A stretch of 64,000 bases of DNA from Tupaia tana (taxonomy: Eukaryota; Chordata; Mammalia; Scandentia; Tupaiidae): contig JAKSZU010000005.1 in NCBI GenBank assembly GCA_026018925.1, positions 23,298,779 to 23,362,778 of the forward strand. Direction: 5' to 3'. How positions within the stretch are numbered: position 1 is the first letter of the stretch; each line of letters starts with the position of its first letter. The position numbers were made by a program, and so were the translations under genes. The notes beneath the pieces are model-generated. The model made no database searches. It was not told where the DNA came from and saw nothing but the letters and a program-made list of their open reading frames with translations. Shown here piece by piece: positions 1-10,549 of the stretch.

Positions 1-17
1 TAGGCTTCAGAAATTCA

Positions 18-268
18 GATTTCTTTTTCTTTTTTCCAGCTTACCAGAAGGTATTTGTGTGTGAGAGAGAGGGAAAGAGAAAGAGAGAAAGCACCCCCCA
101 TGGGGAATGGTCACACAGCAATCCCTTCTCTGTTTCTCCTTTCAAGATGTTGGACATGCACATACATGCACCCAGCATGTTTTGGAAGTCATCAGATCCA
201 GGCCTCAAGCTGTGCAGTGGGGCTGTGTGGAATCCAGCCACCTCAACACCACACCACTAGCTGCTCCG
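18..268 (-). mobile_element. SINE type A, diverged
   Basis: T-rich start, then GAGA-rich block, then a degenerate tRNA-like head ending near CCACTAGCTGCTCC. Type A is the family defined most clearly at 54466: head GGACCAGCAGTTAGCG, B-box-like GGTTCG-GTCC, a CT-rich middle, and a 3' end CCCTATAGCAAAAACCTC. Confidence 0.6.
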
Positions 269-331
269 TGAAAGACAGATTTCGGAACCCAGCGTCTTTC
301 CCTCTAACACTTTCGGTGTTCTTCCCACATA

Positions 332-846
332 CAGTAGCCGCCCCCATCCACGGGGATATATTCTAAAACCCCCAATGAATGCTTAAAATGCTAAATAGTA
401 CAGAACTCTACATATATTATGCTTTCCATACATGCCTTATGATGAAGTTTAATGTATAATTCAGGCATAGTAATGAAACTAACCACAATAACTAATAATA
501 AAATAGGATCGTTATAACAGTATCCCACCATCTTTACTCTAGAGCTTTAGAACCATTTTCAAGCAAAATAAGGGTGACTAGACAAACACTGCAACACTCC
601 AACAGCGATCTGATAACAGAGACAGCTACAAGTGCCCAACGGGTGAGTGGCACCCACAGTGTGGAGACACTGAACAAAGGGATGATTCATGTCCCATTAG
701 ATTTTATTGTGCCATTCAGAATGGTGTGCAGTTTAGAATATGAATAATATATTTCTGGACTTTTCCATGTAATATTTTTGGGCTGTGGTTGACCTTGAGT
801 AACCATAACCATAGAAAGTAAAATTGTGGATAAGGGGGGACTCCTG
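332..846. mobile_element. MER2/Tigger-type DNA transposon
   Basis: The element is bounded by TA on both sides (330-331 and 847-848). The ends are inverted repeats: left CAGTAGCCGCCCCCATCCAC, right complement CAGGAGTCCCCCCTTATCCA. The interior has the family-like blocks ACCACAATAACTAATAATAA and GATCTGATAACAGAGAC. It is a non-autonomous pogo/Tigger relative of old eutherian age and has no coding capacity. Confidence 0.8.
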
Positions 847-1134
847 TAGGCCAATAGGCAAGCATAATTGTCAAGTCACGGTTCCTTTGTGAAAGTGTTT
901 CTCTTGCTGAGTCCCTTCTATCCATCCCAATATCCATTCAGTTTTCAGTGTTTCCTGTGTTACTCTTTTAAAGATTGACGTAATTATAAATTAATCTCTA
1001 TCATTTTTAGTGGTTTTCTCTTGTTTTCTTTTATAACCACTCTCCTGTTAGAATTTAATTCCCTTTTATTTGTATTATTAATTATTTTTTACAGTTTTAC
1101 AATAGTACTATCCTGTTTTGTTTTTATTCCTGTG

Positions 1135-1265
1135 TCCTGGGTAGAAGGTGAGCTCCTTGAAGATAGTGGGAGGAGAGGGGCATGGAGGGGTTGTGGATCT
1201 TTATATCCTCAAAACTTTGCATATCACCTACATGTATCAGCCAGTATTCACTGAGTTGAATTTAA
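1135..1265 (+). mobile_element. Possible L2 3' end fragment
   Basis: GGTGAGCTCCTTGAAGATAG followed about 100 bp later by CAGTATTCACTGAGTTGAAT resembles the end of an L2 (stop-gap consensus 'gagctccttgaggg' to 'ttgttgaatgaatg'). Strongly decayed. Confidence 0.35.
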
Positions 1266-1305
1266 TTTCTAGAGGCTTACAAAAGTGGTTTCTGATACAC
1301 ACAGA

Positions 1306-1432
1306 TATCCATCTATCTATTTATTTATCTATATAGATATGTATAAAAGCTATATATAAATATGTGTATACTTACACACATATGTAAACATATATATATA
1401 ATAGATATATATTACAAGATATATATAAGAAA
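1306..1432. repeat. AT-rich low-complexity and (TA)n tract
   Basis: ATCT/TATT tetranucleotides run into imperfect TATA repeats. Confidence 0.8.
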
Positions 1433-1522
1433 TACAGTGTCATATTTACTACTTAAAAAACTGTGAATAGGATGTCATATTTAACAGAGTTAGTAATTTC
1501 TAGGGTCCCTACGAAAACTTTT

Positions 1523-1812
1523 TTCGATATATATTTTTTGGGTTCTTAAGCCTTTGTATCAAAATGCTTGAGAAGTTCAGCAACAGTGATCTGATAACAG
1601 AGACGGCTACAAGAGACCAGTGGGCGAACAGCATTGCTTGTGTATTTCCAGAGATAACAGGTTAGTGCTTGGCAGGGATAAGGACTTAGATCTTTCAGAT
1701 ACTGTAATTTTTTCAAGAGAAGCTGGAGAGTAGATTTTTTCATGTGAAATCTCCTGACATTTAAGCATTTTAGTACAAAGGCTTCAGAACCCCAAAAATA
1801 TATATTGGAAGA
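1523..1812. mobile_element. Inverted-repeat (MITE-like) element
   Basis: The ends are about 45-bp imperfect inverted repeats. Left core AAGCCTTTGTATCAAAATGC (1549 on) pairs with right core GCATTTTAGTACAAAGGCTT (1765-1784). The interior begins with the same block as the MER2-like element upstream (GATCTGATAACAGAGACGGC), then has TGTATTTCCAGAGATAACAG, shared with the fragment near 3060. Family name not known to me. Confidence 0.65.
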
Positions 1813-1872
1813 TGTCCTAATAGGCACTATAGAAATGACTAACCGCATTCAATATGCCATCCCACCCACAGC

Positions 1873-2138
1873 GTTTTTGGTTTGTTTTTTGCCATAGGGC
1901 ATGTGCACTTGCCGGAGAGAGAGAGAGACAGGGAGACACAGAGAGAAAGAAAATGAGAAATCATTCCCCATGGTGGATGGCCATGCCACAAATCCCTTCT
2001 CCTTCATTCTCTCTTGGGATTTTGGGCACGCATGAACATACGCCCAGGGTGATTTTCAAACTGCTAGGTCCGGGACTCGAACCAAGGTGAGTCATGTGGG
2101 ACCAGCACCTTAATCACCATGCTGCCTGCTGCACCCCT
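1873..2138 (-). mobile_element. SINE type A
   Basis: Complement of the type A 3' end at GCCATAGGGCATGTGCAC, then the GAGA block. The tRNA-like head closes with CACCATGCTGCCTGCTGC. Confidence 0.8.
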
Positions 2139-2223
2139 ACTCACAGTTTTAAGTAGTAACCGTGATTCTATGTTTTTCCCTATGGAAATGCTAGCTAGCT
2201 GGAAAATTATATATGTGTACATG

Positions 2224-2225
<2 letters not shown>

Positions 2226-2262
<37 letters not shown>
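2226..2262. repeat. (GT)n microsatellite
   Basis: Uninterrupted GT run between TATAT and GCATGTG. Confidence 0.95.
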
Positions 2263-2264
<2 letters not shown>

Positions 2265-2656
2265 ATGTGTTAGATAGGAGGTGAAATCCCCACAGAAAGC
2301 AATTTAAGAAGTGTTGGGAAATCCTTATTCTATGGAGTATTTTTTGGTTTTTCAATGTTGGAATTGCTATGTTCTCTCTAAGCTTCTAGTTTAATTTTGG
2401 AGGTTGAGCCTTCATTAGCTAGGCAGAGTAAAGTGTTCGCATTACGTCTTATTGGAACAGCCCACAATAACCCTACAAAGTAACTGGCTGAAGACCTGTA
2501 AGACCTAGATTTTAGAGAAGCTGTGTTCTTTAGGTGTTAGGAAACGCGGCATGACACTCACCAAGATCAAGAGGGCAGCACAGACCTGCAGGGCAGGAAC
2601 ATAGCCAATGCTCCAAGTGGACCTGTGTCTCCAAACCAGAGTCCTGCAGGCACTTT

Positions 2657-2924
2657 GATTTTTTTTTGAGAAAGATTTTTTGCTATAGGGCATGTGTGAT
2701 CACCACAGAGACAGAGAGAGATGGAGAGACAAAAAATAAGAAATCACATCCCAAGAGGTATGGCCATGCTGCAGTTTCTTCTCCTCCATTCTCCTCTTGG
2801 GATTTTGGGCATGCACACCTATGTGCCTGGCATGAGTTTTTCAAACCACTGGGTCTGGGACTTGAACCACTGTCAACCATATGGGAGTCCAGCGCCTTAA
2901 CCACTATGCAACCTGCTGGTCTCC
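2657..2924 (-). mobile_element. SINE type A
   Basis: Starts at a T run with GAGAAAG-TTTTTTGCTATAGGG and ends at the head CCTGCTGGTCTCC. Contains the family block TTCTCCTCCATTCTCCTCTT. Confidence 0.85.
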
Positions 2925-2997
2925 CTACCTTGATCTTTTTCCCCACTCTGAATGGAGAACTAGGTACATAGAAACAAGCTGTATGCCCTCAGTGACC

Positions 2998-3205
2998 AGT
3001 GATGCTGGTCCCGATATCCAAGAAGCAGCAGAGACCGGGAGACATTTGGTCATGAGCATGCATGTGTATTTCCAGAAGTTACTAGGCTGTCATTTGGCAG
3101 GAACAAGGGCCCAGATCTCTCAGACACTGTAATTTTCCAGAGAAGTTGGATAGCAATTTTCATATGAAATTTCCTGGCTTTTAAATATTTATTAGAAAAG
3201 ATTCT
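2998..3205. repeat. Diverged copy of the 1523-1812 element
   Basis: Shared in order with 1600-1765: GTGTATTTCCAGA, GGCAGG-A-AAGG, AGATCT-TCAGA-ACTGTAAT, AGAGAAG-TGGA-AG, and CATATGAAATTTCCTG. The terminal inverted repeats are not visible here. Confidence 0.6.
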
Positions 3206-3339
3206 TGTTTTTGGTTTATAAACATGCAATATGTAGATTAACTTCTGATAAACCTCTCAGTTCTATTTCCTGGCCTCTCAAATCACCTTTGTGCAGTTCA
3301 GCATAAACTATTATACTTCTGCCCTAAGTCAGTCTCAAA

Positions 3340-3530
3340 CTTCTTTTTTTCCTCCTTGGTACTGACAACTCCTGACATCGTGTTCTGTGTTTGTTTGTGT
3401 AGGATCTGTCCCTCACTGCTGTGTAAACCCCTTGAGTGCAGGGCCTTCGGAGTTTTATGCGGAGTTTTTTTCTGCTGTGCCCACACTTGGCATTCCATAG
3501 CTGCATGTATTAATAGACTGAATGAATGGC
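3340..3530 (+). mobile_element. L2 3' end
   Basis: Typical order: CCCCTTGAGTGCAGGGCCTT, a middle, then TGCATG-ATTAATAGACTGAATGAATGG, as in the terminal part of L2 LINEs. Confidence 0.6.
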
Positions 3531-4411
3531 CTACCAAGCTAATGTCTCAAATACTTTCAAAATGCTGGTAGAAAGCCATTATCATCACGCCAATGTAGAG
3601 GGGCAGCCTGAGCAGAGGGGAGCACATGGCCCGCAGTGGCCCACACTGGACTGTGAGCAGTTGCTCTTGTCAGGGTCAGGAGTTCAGGAAGCAGCAAATA
3701 TCCCCAAACAAGGGGTGACAAGCATTGTTTCAGCACCTGCTGTTTTCTTGGTGATTTGTTTGCTCTTTCTCTCAGGAGAGGTAAGAAAAGGACCCAGGGG
3801 TTCCTTTTTCCATTCTCCATTCGACATTGAAAGGTTATATGATCCACCCAGGCAAGTGACGGCTGCCGGATGTTCAGTTGGAATTTACAGATGTTAACAG
3901 GGCATGGTGGTCTGAGTGCCTCTCTCCAGGCTGTCCTCCTGCATAGCAGTGTCCCCAAAAGAGTAATCCTGGGTGGTCCAGGCCTGGAGAGACCCCTCGA
4001 CCTGCCCCCTCCTACCCCCATCCCAAAGGGCCTTCCTGCTACTATCTCACAGAGAGCAGTAGGCTGCTCTTAAACCCAAGAGCCATCTGTCCACAAAGCC
4101 AGAATTCGGTGTCCTCTGATCCACATCTCATATCCTCCTCCCACCCCCAGTTCCTCCCTGTTCCTTTTCCAGTGACTGGCTTTCTTTGTCGACCTGGCTA
4201 GACGCTTACTACGTACCCACCTTTTCTCTCTGGTTCTCTGCCCATTTACCAATCACTTTCTACTCTTAAATTTATGTTTCTTGGTTTCATTTCTGTTATC
4301 ATAGTCAAAGGATAAGCTCTCAGCATCTGAAACCTCCTGAGCTGTTCTGTGTCTGTATTCCAATCCGTCTTCCATATTAAAGGTGGGTGATCTTGCAAAA
4401 ATGAAATTCCA
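3531..4411. other. Unique intronic sequence
   Basis: No repeat family or coding exon recognised. The stretch 3600-4080 is GC-richer than its surroundings. An acceptor-like tract and donor-like GTAAGA lie 5 nt apart at 3755-3786 (see findings). Several frames are open for 100-150 codons, but their translations look like no protein I know and have no supporting splice layout. Confidence 0.6.
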
Positions 4412-4429
4412 AGTATGGTATTTTTTTTT

Positions 4430-4683
4430 GGGGGGGAGAGGTTTTTCGCTATAGGACGTGTGCACTCGCCAGACAGAGAGAGACATAGAGACAGAAAGCA
4501 AGAAATCACCCCCCAGGGGGGATGGTCACGCCACAATCCCTTCTCCTCCATTCTCCTCGCGGGATCTTGGGCACGCACGACATGCGCCCGGCGTGAGTTT
4601 TAAGCCACCGGGTCCGGGACGCGAACCGCGGTCGACTACATGGGAGTCCAGCGACATAACCATTACGCTAACTGCTGGTTCCC
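4430..4683 (-). mobile_element. SINE type A, well preserved
   Basis: Target-site duplication AGTATGGTATTTTTTT at 4412 and 4684. Keeps CGCTATAGGACGTGTGCACT at the 3' end complement and GCGAACCGCGGTCGAC in the head. It is inserted at the edge of an L1 3' segment. Confidence 0.93.
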
Positions 4684-4699
4684 AGTATGGTATTTTTTT

Positions 4700-5300
4700 A
4701 AATAATTTTTATCATATACCTAAATTATATGGAACAATTTTACACCTTTATGGGATACAGCGTGGTTTTTCAGAACATGTCTATGATGTGTCAAGATCAA
4801 ATCAGGGCAATAACATACCCACCACCTCCTAAGTTTATAGTTACCTTGTGTTGGGCATATTTGGAATCTGTTCCTCTGGTTGTTTTGACATATGTATTGA
4901 ACTGGCACCAATGTTCTTGACTCTCCTGTGATGTCATGTTCTATAACCCACTTCGCTTGTTTACATGCACTCTTAGATCCATTCACCGAGTTCTCCCCAT
5001 GCCCTCTATCTGCCTCCCCTTCCATCCTCCGGTATCCACCATACACTCTGTACCCCTGTGCAATCAAATTTTAGCTTCTGCTAAAGACAGAGGACATATT
5101 TGGTTAAGCGAGGGCATAAAATATTTGTCTTTCAGAGTATGACATGTTTCACTTAGAATTATTTCTTCCACATTCATCCATTCTGCATTAAATGACAAAA
5201 ATGAATCCTTTTTATGGCTAGATAGCATTCTGTTGTGTTCCACATTTTCTTTGTCCATTCATTGGCTTTGGGGGACTTAGATTGACTTATTTCTGAGTAC
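4700..5300 (-). mobile_element. L1 3' UTR fragment
   Basis: Read as complement of a primate/eutherian L1 3' end: TATGGAACAATTTTACACCT, ATCAAATCAGGGCAATAACA, and later CACATTCATCCATTCTGCAT and TTCTTTGTCCATTCATTGGC. These are landmark stretches of L1MA/L1PB-type tails in antisense. Confidence 0.75.
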
Positions 5301-5652
5301 ATTATGTTTACACACAGAAGCTTTTTGCAGGCTCAAAGTAGGCTCAAGGATGCAGACCAAGTGCTTCCCCCTGGCCTCCCAGACACCCTCTACCACCTTC
5401 CTGATTCAAATCTTGGGTTCGTCATGCCTTATAGATTTTGTATACTTGGCACCTGTGTGCGATAGACACACAGGGATTTTTGACTATTTTATGCCTTTCT
5501 CTTTGAACTCTCTAGCCCCAGAGTCTTTTGCACATTCTAAACCTTTTCTGGCTAAATACTAATTACGGGACTTCCATTTTCTTGCATGATATTTCAATGT
5601 AAATTTCTATCTCTGTGATTTTTGACTCTGCTAGCCCATAAAATAATGGTGA
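5301..5652. other. Unassigned sequence after an L1 fragment
   Basis: No repeat or gene recognised. Confidence 0.5.
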
Positions 5653-5848
5653 GCAGTGAGCTACGTGGTGGTGCAGTGGTAGAATACCTGGACCCACACA
5701 GGAAGGTCCTTGGCTCATATCCTGAGACCCCCTGTATGTGCTGGGCACGTGTGCATGCCTCTAATTCAGGTTGACTGGGAGTGGATTGTGGTGGAAAGAA
5801 CCCGTGAACATTCATCTCTTTCTCTCTCACACAGAAGAAATAAGTTTA
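5653..5848 (+). mobile_element. SINE type C
   Basis: Type C: head GTGGTG-TGCAGTGGTAGAAT, then CCCACA-AGGAAGGT, GAGACCCCCTGTATGTGCTG, a GACTGGGAGTGGATTG core, a CT-rich stretch, and a tail of the form CATGGAAGAAATAAATAAAC. This copy is moderately diverged. Confidence 0.8.
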
Positions 5849-6950
5849 AAAAGTAACAAACTTTTTTTTAATTTAAATTTTTTTTATTATCATCATAATC
5901 TTGTTTATAATACATTGGATTGCATATAACTTTACAGTGTATCACATTGCTTTTTCAAAAGGGAATGCCCTGCATGTCAGTCAGTACAGAGACATTAATC
6001 TCCCCACTTCATCATTCAATATCTTTTCAATGTTTTTCCTAATCGTTATTATTATTCTAATTATTTTTCTTAAACAGTCAATCACTATTTCTCATTTTGC
6101 TTGTAAAAAGACTTTACCCATCATGAAATACTTCTCAGACCAATCCAGTTGAGAATACTATACATGCCATCATCAACAGGTAATAAGCCATATCTGTGTC
6201 CCACTGACGTCCTGCCTCTCTATTTGTTCTCTTGTTTTTTTCTCTATCCTCTTCTCTTCAAAAAGTAATAAACATTTAAAGCTAGAGTGGTGAAGAGTGT
6301 CCCAGCCTGCCCCAAAGCCCATCCTCGCCTACCCTCATTGGTTGTCATTCTGCACAGATGGAGGAGGAGCCATCAGTCCAGGCACGTGTGTCAGGGCAGA
6401 TGAGAATTTCTGGCTCTCTAGCCTTAATACTGAAGTCCCCAGTAGGGATGAAACTTCTTCTGTGCTTTTGCTTATTTATTTGATTTTATATATTTACTTT
6501 TAAAATGTGTATATACTAGAGTATGCCACTGTCTTGACCAACTGGAAACTCTCATGGAGAAAGTATTTCCAGTTTTAAATGTGGCAATAGTGCTCCACAT
6601 AAACATGAGCTAGCTCCCTGACATAGCGGAGGATTTATACAGCGGTTCTTTCCCCTCACTTCACTCTCCCTGTACCCTGCCCCCGCTGAGGGAGGACCGT
6701 CGGAGAGGTCTTGTTGGCAGATGCTTTCCAGAACCGGTCCCAGGTTGGCTCAGTGGTGGGTGGCAGCCCAACCCCAGCCTTCCTGTCCCATGTCTTTGTT
6801 CAGTAGGCACCAGTTGTGAGCTCATGACCGTGTTTTGTTCATGTTGCTATAGTCTTCACTGTCTATTGGCACAGCCTACAGCTGCCACCTCTGTATATTT
6901 TTCATGATCTTCATTTACTAGTTTGGGTATTTTTATTTTTAGGATTACTT
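5849..6950. other. Unique intronic sequence
   Basis: AT-rich to 6280, then a GC-richer block (6300-6900) including TCCCTGTACCCTGCCCCCGC. No repeat, exon or RNA gene recognised. Confidence 0.5.
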
Positions 6951-6959
6951 TATTTTTTT

Positions 6960-7128
6960 AATTACTTTATTTTGGTTTTTAAAGGAATTACCGTATTTAG
7001 CTTTATTTATTTATTTAAATTTGATCAGAGAAGGACCGAGTGAGAGTGAGAGTGAAAGAAAGTAAACTGCCAGGTTCGGGACTCGAACTGCAGTTGGCCC
7101 TCAACCACCATGTCACCTGCCAGTCCCA
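6960..7128 (-). mobile_element. SINE type B
   Basis: Type B: head GGCCAGCAGGTGGTGTGGTGG, B-box-like GGTTC-AGTCC, a short GA/CT middle and an end of CTGGTCAAATTA. This copy has AATTTGATCAGAGAAGG and CTGCCAGGTTCGGGACTCGA. It is flanked by GATTACTTTATTTTTTTAA and GAATTACTTTATTTTTAA as a likely target-site duplication. Confidence 0.8.
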
Positions 7129-7159
7129 GAATTACTTTATTTTTAATTTAATTTATTAT

Positions 7160-7320
7160 TATTATTTTTTAATTTGCTATAGGGCATGTGTGCTCACCAG
7201 AGAAAGATAGTAAGGCACAAATAGGGAGAGTGAGAAAGCAAGCCACCAGGACCAGGACTCAAAGCACAGGTGGCCATGTGGGCATCTGGTGCCTTAATCA
7301 CCACGCCAACCTGCTGGCCC
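7160..7320 (-). mobile_element. SINE type A/B hybrid form
   Basis: Carries the type A end (TTTGCTATAGGGCATGTGTG) joined to the short type B body (AAAGCAAGCCACCAGG) and a head ending CCAACCTGCTGGCCC. Confidence 0.75.
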
Positions 7321-7384
7321 TTCTTTCAGGTATTTTTTGTGGTTTCGATTTGCTGTTTGTATAAGTTTAAATGTAGCCCAGGCA

Positions 7385-7555
7385 TATTATAATCTAAGAG
7401 TCAAGGCGATTTTAGAAATAGTAAGTACATTTGACTGTATCTTCAAAATACTAAAGTTAAACCTAAATTTCCAAGGATCAGGAAATTAAGTAATGTGAAG
7501 ATGACTAAATGTGCTCATTTTCTTATGGGATATCTATGAGGTGTGTTTGAAAGTG
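7385..7555 (+). repeat. Local duplication, copy 1
   Basis: Aligns loosely with 7860-8035: TTATAAT-CTAAGAGTCA, TTTAGAAATA, GTTAAA, GGAAAT-A-G-AAT, ending -ATGAGGTGTG. Roughly 60-65 percent by eye. Could be two old MIR-like copies rather than a true duplication. Confidence 0.4.
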
Positions 7556-7859
7556 AGCGTATCTTTTGTACGAAACTGGTTTTATCATAAAGCACTGAAT
7601 GCAGTTGAAGCATCGAGATGACTTTGTGTTACTTTCCCTGTGCTCCTATGAGGGCGTAATAGATATTAGCATACGTTGTTGTGAACCAAATCTAGCTTTT
7701 AATGAGATTTATAAGCTTTGCTAAAAATTACCTGACATACTTACTCACATAGTTCTTTTAAAACACTCTGCAAATTTTAGTCATCTGCAAATTAATTTCT
7801 GCAATGGTTCTTTTTCCTAATTTATAAAAGCAATCTCCATTGTGTTTGGCTAGACAATT

Positions 7860-8035
7860 TATAATTCCTCTAAGAGTCACAAAGACTTTAGAAATATGAA
7901 GTAGCATGGCTGTGTCACTGATAGGTTAAAGCTGAAAATTTCAATCCCCCAAATTGGGAAATGAGGCAATTAGGCTAAGATTATTACGTTCCTATAAAAT
8001 TATTTCTAGTGAGTGTGATAATATTAATTGTGGCA
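7860..8035 (+). repeat. Local duplication, copy 2
   Basis: Partner of 7385-7555. Its centre, GGGAAATGAGGCAATTAGGC, resembles the end of a MIR, which offers an alternative explanation. Confidence 0.4.
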
Positions 8036-8600
8036 GTGATTCATTGTGTCTCTGAAGTGTACAGTGACTTCCAGAGAGCCAATGTAGGCAGGCAAATGTG
8101 TGACAGGCAACAGTTCCATAGAATTATAGAGGTCATGCTATACTTAGCTGAGTGATGGCTTACAAATGCTGATTTTGCATTCTTGCAGGAAGGTCACACT
8201 TTGAAGTAATTTTCATATAGAGAAAGGCTTATCTACTTTAAGAAGAATTTCATTTTTGTTTAGAATTCCATGTAATTTAAAAAAGTTACTAAAAGGACCC
8301 ACAATCTAGAACCAAATAGTAAGTGCTTTTTAAAGTCTTTACTGGGCCCAACGGTACATTTTTAAGATCTTACTACACATAGCTATTCAAGAATTTATTT
8401 GTTTAACATATAAAAGGATTCCTGGTACTAAAATAAAAATTTAGCTTGAGGGAAGAAAATAAATTAAACATATTAGGTTTGCTATTTAATAGACTTTAAG
8501 AAGTGAAAAAAAAATATTTTTAGGGATTTTTTTTTTTAACTTCAATGATTTGAGCCCTGTCATAACTTCTGGTCAAATTTTCTTTCAATAAATAGTGGTG
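8036..8600. other. Unique AT-rich intronic sequence
   Basis: With 7330-7860 this forms about 1.2 kb without a lineage-specific SINE. No exon, RNA or repeat recognised. Confidence 0.5.
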
Positions 8601-8620
8601 ATTGATAGTTTTAAAACTTT

Positions 8621-8789
8621 CTAAGTTCTGAGGACTGTGTGAATAAATAGCCTCTTTTTAAATGAGACTTGCTCATTAAGAGCCACTGACAGTTTTCTGT
8701 CATATACCCACTTCCTGGATCCCTCCTCTAATACTCCCTGGAATGACTTTTCAGGAAAATGTGGATCTTTTAGAGATTACAGATTTAAA

Positions 8790-8820
<31 letters not shown>

Positions 8821-8905
8821 TGAAAAATAAAGTATCCCAGCCAACTTACTGAGAGAGAGCCTTAGAGCAGCCCATACATACACAGTTATTACTACCCTAC
8901 ACAAA
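8621..8905 (+). repeat. Dispersed direct duplication, copy 1
   Basis: Matches 12421-12675. The core runs from GAGACTTGCTCATTAAGAGC through CACTTCCTGGAT to AAAATGTGGATCTTTTAGAG with only about a dozen differences in 120 bp. It contains an A-rich (AAAAC)n stretch at 8790-8818 that is absent from the other copy. Confidence 0.85.
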
Positions 8906-9023
8906 AATGTCTCCTGTGTAATATGGGAATGATCTTGCTTTACTTAGTTATATGTCTTGAAATCTCAGCCAATAGAAATTCATTTTATTCACTAATCATT
9001 AACAATCATTCGACATCAGAGAT

Positions 9024-9224
9024 CAGACAATGGTTCAGCAGTGATCCTGTGCTCTGTGAGGCTGACCCGCATGGGAAGGTTTCAAGTTAGCATCCAGAGA
9101 CCTCCCTAAACATGCCTGTGATCTGGGACTGCCTGAGCTTGGGGGTGGATTGCAGTGTGAGGACCTGTGGTGGGTACTTGTCTCTCTATTTCTGTCTCTC
9201 TTGCTCATGGAAGAAAGAAAGAAC
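9024..9224 (+). mobile_element. SINE type C
   Basis: GACAATGGTTCAGCAGTGAT head, CCCGCATGGGAAGGTTTCAA, GATCTGGGACTGCCTGAGCT, and tail CTCATGGAAGAAAGAAAGAA. It ends next to the mariner. Confidence 0.85.
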
Positions 9225-9354
9225 TATTAAGTTGTACAAAAGCAATTGTAATTTTAGATTATGAATTTTAAATCATAATAACTAGGCTCAAACTCATCTT
9301 TATTAATCAAAATAGGAACCATTACAATCAACACACTTTTGCCAATGAGAAATA

Positions 9355-10138
9355 AGTTTGTTTATTCCTGTAGTGTAAAAATCTGTGCTTTGGGATTTAA
9401 TGAACTCTTGGAAAGCATCTCCAGCATCCTGCTGGTTGTAGAAGTGTTTTCCCTGCAAAAAGTTGTCCAGATGGTTGAAGAAGTGGTAGTCAGTTCACAA
9501 GAGGTCAGGTGAATTTGGTGGGTGAGGCAAAACTTTATAGCCCACTTCACTGAACTTCTGAAGTATTAGTTGTGTGATGTGTGGTCGGGCACTGTCATGG
9601 AGAAGAATTGGGCACTTTCTGTTGACCAGTACTGGCTGCAGGCACTGCAGTTTTTGGTGCATCTCATTGACTTACTGAGCATACTTCTCAGACGTAATGG
9701 CTTTGCCAAGATTCAGAAAGTCTTAGTGGATCAGACCCCACTAAATAGTGACCATGACCTTTTGTAGTGCAAGTTGGCTTTGGGAAGTGCTTTGCAGCTT
9801 CTTCTTGGTCCAACCACTGAGCTGGTTGTTCCTGACTGTCTTATAAAATCCTCCTTTTTTTTGGTCACATATCACAACCCAATCAAGAAATAGTTCATTG
9901 TTGTTGCATAGATTAAGAGAGGATGACTCTTCGAAATGATGGTTTTGTTTTTGTTTTACTTTCGGTCAGCTCATGAGGCACCCACTTATCAAGCTTTTTC
10001 ACTTTTCCAATTTACTTCAAATGCCAAACAACCAACTATAGAATGGTCAACATTGAGTTTATTGGCAACTTCTCTTTTTTTTTTTTAATTATTTTATTTT
10101 TTAATTTTATTTATTCATTCATTTATTTTCATTTGACC

Positions 10139-10204
<66 letters not shown>

Positions 10205-10549
10205 TGAGTTAGTAAGCCACCAGGTCCAGGACTTGAACCATGGTCGGCCATGTGGGAGTGTCCAGCGCTTTAACCACCACACCACCTGCTGGTCCCTTGG
10301 CAACTTCTCTTGTAACTGTAAGAGGATCAGCTTAGATGATTGCTCTCATTTGGTTGTTGTCAACTTCCAATGGCCTGCCACTATGTTCCTCATCTTCAAG
10401 GCTCTCATCTCCTTTGCCAAACTCCTTGAACCACCACTGCGCTGTACGTACATTAGCAGTTCCTGGGCCAGTGCATTGTTGATGTTGCAAGTTATCCATG
10501 TGGCTTTATGACCCATTTTGAACTCAAATAAGAAAATCACTCAAATTTA
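9355..10549 (-). pseudogene. Mariner transposase pseudogene (DD34D type)
   Basis: This is a cut-and-paste transposase remnant acting on its own terminal repeats; the coding strand is minus. Seen from the 5' side: ATG ATG TTA GAC then an early TAA; FLFEFKMGHKA of the N-terminal helix-turn-helix; ICDQK, which keeps the first catalytic Asp; ILLHDSARPH with the second Asp; SPDLL with the third, followed directly by TGA; and a C-terminal CVDCNGSYFD. Known: these positions match the Hsmar1/SETMAR transposase family. Stops, frame changes and the SINE at 10077-10296 make it non-coding. Confidence 0.88.
10077..10296 (-). mobile_element. SINE type B inside the mariner
   Basis: Target-site duplication TTGGCAACTTCTCTT at 10062-10076 and 10297-10311, which is mariner sequence. 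The middle holds a long (GA)n run (10139-10200). The head ends ACCACACCACCTGCTGGTCC. Confidence 0.95.

Noticed and set aside
3557-4021. 154-codon open frame on the minus strand
   Set aside because: No homology recognised, no splice context, and the codon content looks like GC-rich intron; open by chance.
4458-4832. Possible true tRNA gene suggested by GGTTCG-type B boxes in the SINEs
   Set aside because: The heads lack a foldable cloverleaf and are always joined to the SINE body, so they are retrotransposon promoters, not tRNA genes.
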